Shown here piece by piece: positions 19,296 through 25,621 of a stretch of DNA of 33,354 bases. The notes under the pieces were generated by a model. The model searched no databases. It was not told the origin of the DNA and worked only from the letters and a program-made list of their open reading frames with translations. Source of the DNA: JBDTMT01 sp033764095. Its GTDB lineage: Bacteria; Desulfobacterota; Binatia; HRBIN30; CADEER01. Location of the stretch: positions 1-33,354 of the forward strand of contig JANRJF010000456.1 of the NCBI GenBank assembly GCA_033764095.1, in the 5' to 3' direction. Each line of letters begins with the position of its first letter. Position 1 is the first letter of the stretch. The translations under genes were made by a program, and so were the position numbers.

Positions 19296-21779
19296 TCACG
19301 CCGCGACGTGCAGCCGCGCAATCGCCTCGGCGAGGCGGGCGCGGTCGATCGGCTTGCTGACGTAGGCGTCCATGTCGGCCGCCAGGCAGCGTTCGGCGTC
19401 GCCGCTCATCGCGTGCGCGGTGAGCGCCACGATGGGCACCCGCCGACCGCCGACGCGCTCGCGGGCGCGGATCGCCGCGGTCGCCTGGAAGCCGTCCATC
19501 TCCGGCATCTGGATGTCCATCAGCACCAGGTCGAAGGCGCGCGTCGCGGTCGCCTCCACCGCTTCGCGGCCGTTGTGCGCCAGCGTGACGTGATGGCCCT
19601 GTTTCTCCAGCAGGCGGCGGATCAGCTGCTGATTCACCGGGTGATCCTCGGCGACCAGGATCGACAGCGCCGCCGGCGGCGCGCCGGGCCGCGTCTGCCC
19701 GACGGCGGTGGACGGCGCCGACTGCGCCGCGTCCGGCACGCCGAAGCGGGCGGTGAAGCGGAAGGTGCTGCCGACGCCGGGCGTGCTCTCGACCCAGATG
19801 CGGCCGCCCATCATCGCCACCAGCTCCGAGGCGATCGACAGGCCGAGCCCGGTGCCGCCGAAGCGACGGCTGGTCGACGCGTCGGCCTGCTCGAAGGCGC
19901 CGAAGATGCGCGCCTGGGTCTCGGCCGCGATGCCGATGCCGGTGTCGGTGACGGCGAACTCCACCGTCGCAGCGCCGGCGCTGGTCTCGAGCAGCCGCGC
20001 CGCGACGTCGACGCGGCCGCGGTCGGTGAACTTGATGGCGTTGCCGACGACGTTGGTCAGCACCTGGCGCAGGCGAGCGCCGTCGCCGATCAGCGTCTCG
20101 GGCACCTCCGGGGCGACGCTGCACGACACCGCCAGGTCCTTGTCGCGCGCCCGCACGCCGAGCAGGCGCACGGTGTCGCCGACCAGCGCCGGCAGCGAGA
20201 ATCGCTCGGCGTACAGCTCCAGCCGGCCGGCCTCGATCTTGTGGAAGTCGAGAATGTCGTTGATCACCGCCAGCAGCGCCTCGGCGGAGCGCTGCACGAC
20301 GCCCACCAGCTCGCGCTGTTCGCCCGCCAGTCCGCTGTCGGCGAGCAGCTCGGTCATGCCGATGATGCCGTTCATCGGCGTGCGGATCTCGTGGCTCATG
20401 TTGGCGAGGAACTCGCTCTTGGCGCGGTTCGCCGCCTCGGCCGCGTCGCGCGCCCGCGCCAGGTCCTCGGCCGCCTGCTTCTGCTGCGTGATGTCCTGGA
20501 TCTGCGCGACGAAGTAGCGCGGTGCGCCGTCGTCGTCGCGCACCAGCGAGCCGCTGAGCAGGATCCACACGATGCGGCCGTCGCGATGGAAGTAGCGCTT
20601 CTCCATCTGGTAGTCGCGCCGCGTGCCGGCGAGCAGCTCGCGCATCAGCGCGAGGTCGGCCTCCAGGTCGTCGGGATGGGTGATGTCCTGGAACGTCAGG
20701 CGGACCAGCGCCTCGGCGTCGTAGCCGACGATGCGGCACAGCGCCTGGTTGACGCGCAACCAGTGGCCGTCCAGCCCCACCAGCGCCATGCCGATCGGCG
20801 CGTCCTCGAAGGCGTGGCGGAAGCGCACCTCCATGTCCCGCCGCGCCGCCTCCTCGGCGCGATCGCGGGTCACGTCGCGCGTCACCATGAAGATCGCATC
20901 GGGCGTGCCGTCGGCGCGCGACTGCAGGCGACCGGTCGCCTCCACCCAGCGCCAGGCGCCCTGCGCGTCGCGGACGCGGAAGGTGGCGCGTCCGGTGGGC
21001 TGGCGCTGGGCGATCTGCATCGCCAGCGCGGCCTGATCGTCGGGATGGACGAGATCGAGCGCGACGCGGCCGACCAGCGCGGCCGGATCGTAGCCGAGCA
21101 CGTCGCGGTAGTTGGGGCTCAGGTAGGTGAAGATGCCGTCGGCGGTCATGCACGACAGCAGCTCGGCGCTGTTCTCGACGATGGCGCGGAAGCGTTGCTC
21201 GCTGTCGCGCAGCGCCTCCACGGCGCCGCGCAGCTCGCGCAGGGTCTGGCGGCGGACGATCTGCCCCACCACCTGCCGGCCGAGCGCCTCGAGCGCGGCG
21301 AGCTGCTCGGCCGACCAGCGGCGCGGCCGGTGGTCGACGACGCACAGCGCCCCGAGCCGCGGACCATCCGGCATCACCAACGGCGCCCCGGCGTAGGCGC
21401 GCACGAACGGCGGACCGTGCACCAGCGGGTTGCCGGCAAAGCGCGGGTCGCGCAGCGAGTCCGGCACCACCAGCAGCGCGTCGTCGAGGATGGCATGCGA
21501 GCAGAACGTCGGGGCGCGCGGCATCTCGTTCGAATCGAGCCCGACGCTGGCCTTGATCCAGCACCGCTCCGCGTCGATCAGGCTGATGCTGGCGATCGGC
21601 GCGCTGCAGATCTGCGCCACCAGCGCGACCAGGTCGTCGAACTCGCGCTCCGGCGGGGTGTCGAGGATGTCGCAGGCATGCAGCAGCGCCAGGCGCGCCG
21701 CCTCGTCGGGCGGCAGCGGCGCCGGGCACCAACCCGCCCGCGGCTCGAGCGCCGCGACCTCTGCTGGACACGCCTGCAC
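19296..21779 (-). CDS. Hybrid histidine kinase GAF-PAS-PAS-HisKA-HATPase-REC
   Basis: An 827-aa soluble hybrid kinase. An N-terminal GAF domain (about 45-175) shows the pattern EREFDDL, ISLIDAERCWIKA and TFCSHAIL. PAS 1 spans 190-305 and PAS 2 318-435. HisKA has His463 in NMSHEIRTP and an unusual DFHKIEAG (511-518) where the sister kinases have DFSKIEAG or DLSKIEAG. HATPase carries Asn580, DTGIGI (612-617) and GGTGLGL (641-647). The receiver (705-822) keeps Asp755 in VLMDIQMP and Lys809 in SKP. The start is a GTG; no ATG in this frame gives a plausible protein. It may sense a small molecule or light through GAF, but no chromophore-binding cysteine can be assigned. It is 154 bp downstream of another kinase and 196 bp upstream of the next. 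Confidence 0.87.
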   Translation of the reverse strand: MQACPAEVAALEPRAGWCPAPLPPDEAARLALLHACDILDTPPEREFDDLVALVAQICSAPIASISLIDAERCWIKASVGLDSNEMPRAPTFCSHAILDDALLVVPDSLRDPRFAGNPLVHGPPFVRAYAGAPLVMPDGPRLGALCVVDHRPRRWSAEQLAALEALGRQVVGQIVRRQTLRELRGAVEALRDSEQRFRAIVENSAELLSCMTADGIFTYLSPNYRDVLGYDPAALVGRVALDLVHPDDQAALAMQIAQRQPTGRATFRVRDAQGAWRWVEATGRLQSRADGTPDAIFMVTRDVTRDRAEEAARRDMEVRFRHAFEDAPIGMALVGLDGHWLRVNQALCRIVGYDAEALVRLTFQDITHPDDLEADLALMRELLAGTRRDYQMEKRYFHRDGRIVWILLSGSLVRDDDGAPRYFVAQIQDITQQKQAAEDLARARDAAEAANRAKSEFLANMSHEIRTPMNGIIGMTELLADSGLAGEQRELVGVVQRSAEALLAVINDILDFHKIEAGRLELYAERFSLPALVGDTVRLLGVRARDKDLAVSCSVAPEVPETLIGDGARLRQVLTNVVGNAIKFTDRGRVDVAARLLETSAGAATVEFAVTDTGIGIAAETQARIFGAFEQADASTSRRFGGTGLGLSIASELVAMMGGRIWVESTPGVGSTFRFTARFGVPDAAQSAPSTAVGQTRPGAPPAALSILVAEDHPVNQQLIRRLLEKQGHHVTLAHNGREAVEATATRAFDLVLMDIQMPEMDGFQATAAIRARERVGGRRVPIVALTAHAMSGDAERCLAADMDAYVSKPIDRARLAEAIARLHVAA

Positions 21780-21836
21780 GAATGGCCGTTGAGCACATGC
21801 CGTGCCAGTCGCCCGCCGGTGTGCAGCCCGATCGCC

Positions 21837-21851
21837 GGGTCGCTTCGACCC
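21837..21851. other. Small perfect hairpin in inter-kinase gap
   Basis: GGGTCG and CGACCC pair across CTT. It lies in the 154-bp gap, about 83 bp beyond the stop of the upstream kinase and 58 bp before the GTG of the next. There is no T-run. It could be an operator or weak processing signal. Confidence 0.3.
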
Positions 21852-21933
21852 AAATGGGCGAGGCGCCGGTTTGGCGAATTCGGGAGGGTCGCGGGACCTG
21901 TGCCGGGACTTCAGCGGGCCGACGCCGACGCGG

Positions 21934-23466
21934 TCAGAGCGTGAAGTAGAACGTGGCGCCGGCGTTCGGCCGGCCTTCCGCCCAGACCCGGCCGCCGTGG
22001 CGGTGCACGATGCGCTGCACGGTGGCCAGGCCGATGCCGGAGCCCTCGAACTCGCTCGGCGAGTGCAGGCGTTGAAAGGGGCCGAAGAGGCGATGCGCGT
22101 CGGCGGGGTCGAAGCCGGCGCCGTCGTCGCGCACGAAGAAGACGCGCTCGCCGTTGTCGCGCGCCATGCCGACGGCGATGTGCGCCTGCGGGCGCTTGCT
22201 GGTGTATTTCCAGGCGTTGCCGAGCAGGTTCTCCAACGCCAGGCGCAGCAGCACCGGATCGCCGCGCGCCGTCAGCCCGGCGGCGACGTCGACCTCGACG
22301 CGGCGCTGCGGCTCGCCGCGCGACAGCTCGGCGGCGATCTCGCCGGCCAGCGCGCTGAGGTCCACCGGCGTGCGCCGCATCTCGGAGCGCGCGACGCGCG
22401 CCAGCGCCAGCAGGTCGTCGATCAGGCCGCCCAGCCGCTGCGCCGCGGCGCGCACGCGGTCGAGGTAGTGCAGGCCCTGCGCCGACAGGCCGCCGTCGGC
22501 GCATTCCTCCTGCAGCGCGTGGACGAACCCGTCGATGCTGCGCAGCGGCGCGCGCAGGTCGTGCGAGACCGAGTAGGCGAAGGTCTCGAGCTCGCGGTTG
22601 GCCGCCTCCAGCTGGGCGGTGCGGTCGGCGACGCGCTGCTCGAGCTCGCCGTTCAGGCGCCGGATCGCCTCCTCCGCCTCGCGCCGCTCGGTGACGTCGA
22701 CGTGCATGCCGATCATGCGCTGGGCGCGGCCGCGCGCGTCGCGCACGAAGGCGGCGCGGCTCTGGATCCAGCGGTAGCTGCCGTCGCGATGGCGCAGGCG
22801 GAACTCGTCGTCGTAGGTGCCGGACGGACTGCGCACGAAGTCGCGCAGGCGCGCCACGCAGCGCGGCAGGTCGTCGGGGTGTAGCAGGCTCTCCCAGGTC
22901 GAGGTCGAGGTCGGCAGCGTCGCGTCGCTGTGGCCGACCATCGCCTTCCACTGCGGCGAGTAATAGAGCTCGCCGTGCGCGAGGTCCCAGTCCCACATGC
23001 CGAGCGACGCCGCCTCCACCGCCAGCTCGAGCCGCTGTTCGCTCTCGCGCAGGCGGGCGGTGACGCCGCGCCCGCCGGCGCGGCGCGGCCGGTTGAGCGC
23101 GTAGCGCACCGTGCGCGCCAGCCCCGGCGCGGTGAGCTCGTCCAGCACCAGGTAGCCGGCGGCGCCGGCGCGTTGGGCGGCGCGGTCGCTGGCCTCGTCG
23201 TCGGCGCCGGCGAGCACCAACACCGGCCGCTCGCCGCTCATGCCGGCCTCGCGCAGCAGGGCGAGCCCGTCGGCGTCCCCGAGGCGGTCGCGCAGCAGGT
23301 AGAGGTCGTAGGCGCGGCCGGCCAGCGCCGCTCGCGCCGCGCCGGCGTCGCCGCAGCCTTCCACCACCAGCGGCGGCTCGCCGACCGCGCCCAGCAACCC
23401 GCGCACGCGCGCGAGCTCGGCCGCGTCGGCGGTGATCACCAGCACCCGCGCCGCGGTGGCGGGCAT
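21934..23466 (-). CDS. Histidine kinase with N-terminal pseudo-receiver: psREC-PAS-HisKA-HATPase
   Basis: A 510-aa soluble kinase. Residues about 6-126 have the receiver fold (RVLVITAD, YDLYLLRDRLG, PVLVLAG, GYLVLDEL), but the key residues are gone. The phospho-acceptor position is Arg59 where Asp is expected, the acidic pocket reads ITAD, and the conserved Lys position is Leu108. Then PAS (about 140-262), coiled coil (262-296), HisKA with His302 in SVSHDLRAP, and HATPase (Asn417; DDGAGFD 447-453; GSGIGL 475-480). The protein stops right at TFYFTL with no receiver or HPt. The ATG at 23466 starts directly before the receiver fold. A candidate promoter lies about 140-170 bp upstream. It shares the REC-PAS-kinase order with the six-domain kinase at 25622-28363. 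The degenerate receiver probably acts as a docking or ligand-sensing module. Confidence 0.85.
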   Translation of the reverse strand: MPATAARVLVITADAAELARVRGLLGAVGEPPLVVEGCGDAGAARAALAGRAYDLYLLRDRLGDADGLALLREAGMSGERPVLVLAGADDEASDRAAQRAGAAGYLVLDELTAPGLARTVRYALNRPRRAGGRGVTARLRESEQRLELAVEAASLGMWDWDLAHGELYYSPQWKAMVGHSDATLPTSTSTWESLLHPDDLPRCVARLRDFVRSPSGTYDDEFRLRHRDGSYRWIQSRAAFVRDARGRAQRMIGMHVDVTERREAEEAIRRLNGELEQRVADRTAQLEAANRELETFAYSVSHDLRAPLRSIDGFVHALQEECADGGLSAQGLHYLDRVRAAAQRLGGLIDDLLALARVARSEMRRTPVDLSALAGEIAAELSRGEPQRRVEVDVAAGLTARGDPVLLRLALENLLGNAWKYTSKRPQAHIAVGMARDNGERVFFVRDDGAGFDPADAHRLFGPFQRLHSPSEFEGSGIGLATVQRIVHRHGGRVWAEGRPNAGATFYFTL

Positions 23467-23849
23467 CGCGCCGCCCGCTGCGGCATGGATTGGCGCACGG
23501 CATCGCCGAGCGCCGTGCCCACCGACGCCGTTACCGCATCCTCTTCGAGACCACCGCCAGCCCGTCTCAACTCGGTGACCTCCCGCGCTCTGGAACCGGG
23601 CTGAATCTGCACGACCGGTGGCGCCGCTGTCAATTTGAAATATCGCCTGCCGCGCCGGCGCGGCGCGCCCGCAGCGGAGCGAGAATTGTCGTCGCCGTCG
23701 CGGCTTCGCCGCGCTGCCGCAATCGCACGCGCGCCGGCGTCCCTGGGTGCGACGGGCGGGGGGCCGGCGCCGCTGGTGCACTTCCTGCTCGCGGAGCGCA
23801 GCGCGCGCCGCTCGACCGCCAAGCGGCAGCCGGCGCCGGGGAGACGCCG
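23467..23849. other. 383-bp divergent intergenic region
   Basis: It separates the starts of a kinase (-) and the exported unknown protein (+). It holds a rare AT-rich patch (about 23629-23644), a 16-bp perfect palindrome at 23649-23664, a 7-bp inverted repeat with 10-nt loop at 23495-23518, and a CGCGGC hairpin with TTC loop at 23699-23713. No convincing gene is seen in it. It presumably carries promoters for both flanking genes. Confidence 0.5.
23604..23633 (-). promoter_or_regulatory. Candidate sigma70-type promoter for the psREC kinase
   Basis: Reading the minus strand, a perfect TTGACA (-35) is followed after 18 bp by CAGATT (-10, three of six consensus bases). It would give a leader of about 130 nt for the kinase starting at 23466. 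The -35 is exact and lies in the AT-rich patch; the -10 is weak. Confidence 0.3.
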
Positions 23850-25601
23850 ATGATGGGACGACGATGGGGGAACCGGTGGTTGGCGCTGGGCGCCGGGGTG
23901 GCGCTCGCCGCTGCAGCGGAGGCCGCGCAACTGGCCGGCCAGGCGCTGCTGCTGAATGGCGGCGAGACGGTCGAGGTGCGGTGCGAGGCCGGCCGCCTGC
24001 TCGTGCAGTCGCTCAGTGGCGCCGGCGTGCGGCTCGCCTGCCGCACGCTCGGCGCGACGCAGGCGACCGCGCCGGCGCCCGGGCAGTTGAGCGGCACGCT
24101 GCTGCGCCTGCGGGTCGGCGACGTCGTCGAGGCGCGTTGCACGACCCGCCGCCTGCAGCTGCTGCAGGTCAGCGGCGCGATCGTGCGCCTCGCCTGTCGG
24201 CCCGGCGCCACCGCCACCGCGACGCGGGCGGTGCCGACGGCGACGCGCATCCCCGCCACGCCCTCCCGCCCGGCCGCGACCGCGACCCGCCTGCCGCCGA
24301 CCCCGACGCGACCCGCCGCGACGGCGACAGCGCCGCCGCCGAGCCCGACGCCGAGCGTCACGCCGACCTGCGCCGGCAGTTGCGACCGCGACCCGACGCT
24401 CAGCGTCGCCTATGGACTCTGGGTCCCCGGCCGCTTCGACACCTGCAGCAAGGCGCTGCACGACGCGTTCTCCGTCGTCGGACCGGACGGCAAGCGCTAT
24501 CCGAGCTGGCATCCGCCGCAGGTGGTCGATCCGGCCAGCGGCCGGCTGTGCAGCTTCGGGCACGAGCACGGCCGCGACCCAAGCGGCTCGCATCTCGCCG
24601 CCTGGCTGGCCGCGCACTTCGCCGACGCCAGGCAGCCGGATCGCGCCGGCATCCCGTTCGGCTACGCGAACGAGAGCCTCGACGCGTGGATCGCCGCGGT
24701 CGGCGGCCACCAGCACCGCCACGAGGACCACGTCGGCCACAAGCTCGAGTGGGAGAACGACCTGCAACTGCGGCGCAGCAACACCCCGGGCGGCCAGGGC
24801 TCGACGCCGATCGACGTCACCTGCGACGTGCTCGCCAAGATCCACCAGGGAACGCATTCGCCCGACGCCTTCGGCATGAACGTGCACGAAGTGCTGTTTG
24901 CGGCGCGCTGCAGCGACGGCACCGAGCTGATCGCGACGATCATGGCCCGCTTCGGCGCCGCCAACCAGTTCCTGCGCTCGTGCGACCGCGCCACGCCGGT
25001 CGATGCCGGGACGGCGCACGACATGCCGGCCGGCAGCGGCGGCCGCGGCATCCCCGACCGCTCCTGCGCGCTGCGCGACTGGTTGGTGCCGGCCGGGCAG
25101 TGGAGCGGCAACTTCTACGAGTTCTGGCTGACCGGCAACTACATCCGCACCGCCGCCGGCCGGCAGCTCGCCTACTTCGATCCGGGCTTCGCGGTCTTCG
25201 ACCCCAGCCGCTATTTCGACGCCGGCGCGCCCAACGCGCTGCGCCGCGTCATCGACCTGTGTTGGGAGGTCGAGCCGAACGGCGACCGCGCGCGCGGCGG
25301 CGCCTGCGAGGCGGCGACCGACTACGGTCGGCGCACCACCCCGCTCGCCTGGGACGACCCGGCCTCGCCGTTCGCCGGCACGCATCGCGAGGTCTACTTC
25401 AACAACTTCCATCTCGAGAACGCCGGCGGGCCGCGCTACTGGTACACCGATCCGTACGGCGGCAACGCCGCGCCGGAGCCCTTCCCCGGCGCCATCCGTC
25501 AACTCGTCGCGTCGATCACCGACAACCGCCCGACCCTCGAGTCGCAGGCGCTCGGCGCCGATCGCGACTACGGCGGCCACGGCGTGCACGCGCCGAACTA
25601 G
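23850..25601 (+). CDS. Exported protein of unknown family: two Cys repeats, Thr/Pro linker, His/Cys-rich domain
   Basis: A 583-aa protein with a signal peptide (basic start, hydrophobic 10-22, Ala-rich cleavage near 26). Residues 30-65 and 82-117 are a tandem repeat: 36 residues aligned without gaps, 19 identical, each with two cysteines 19 apart and ending VRLACR. A Thr/Pro/Ala linker (about 119-173) follows. The C-terminal domain (174-583) has about ten cysteines and His-rich signatures: SFGHEHGRDPSGSH (235-248), GHQHRHEDHVGHK (286-298), KIHQGTHSPDAFG (330-342) and NVHEVLF (344-350). These could bind metal. I recognise no named enzyme family. The first of two adjacent ATGs follows GGGGAG by 6 nt. 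It diverges from a kinase gene and converges, 20 bp apart, on the six-domain kinase, so it may be a surface component linked to that signalling cluster. Confidence 0.8.
   Translation: MMGRRWGNRWLALGAGVALAAAAEAAQLAGQALLLNGGETVEVRCEAGRLLVQSLSGAGVRLACRTLGATQATAPAPGQLSGTLLRLRVGDVVEARCTTRRLQLLQVSGAIVRLACRPGATATATRAVPTATRIPATPSRPAATATRLPPTPTRPAATATAPPPSPTPSVTPTCAGSCDRDPTLSVAYGLWVPGRFDTCSKALHDAFSVVGPDGKRYPSWHPPQVVDPASGRLCSFGHEHGRDPSGSHLAAWLAAHFADARQPDRAGIPFGYANESLDAWIAAVGGHQHRHEDHVGHKLEWENDLQLRRSNTPGGQGSTPIDVTCDVLAKIHQGTHSPDAFGMNVHEVLFAARCSDGTELIATIMARFGAANQFLRSCDRATPVDAGTAHDMPAGSGGRGIPDRSCALRDWLVPAGQWSGNFYEFWLTGNYIRTAAGRQLAYFDPGFAVFDPSRYFDAGAPNALRRVIDLCWEVEPNGDRARGGACEAATDYGRRTTPLAWDDPASPFAGTHREVYFNNFHLENAGGPRYWYTDPYGGNAAPEPFPGAIRQLVASITDNRPTLESQALGADRDYGGHGVHAPN
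23937..24200 (+). repeat. Tandem 36-residue protein repeat (two copies)
   Basis: It codes for residues 30-65 and 82-117 of the exported unknown protein, separated by 16 residues. The copies agree at 19 of 36 positions including both cysteines and the closing VRLACR. A small disulfide-linked beta domain is likely, by inference. Confidence 0.75.
24204..24368 (+). repeat. Low-complexity Thr/Pro/Ala linker coding repeat
   Basis: It encodes residues 119-173 (units such as PTATR, RPAATAT, PSPTPS). The composition is like that of the lipoprotein linker near 10 kb, although the two proteins are otherwise unrelated. Confidence 0.75.
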
Positions 25602-25621
25602 CCTTCACGAGTCGAGGCGCG

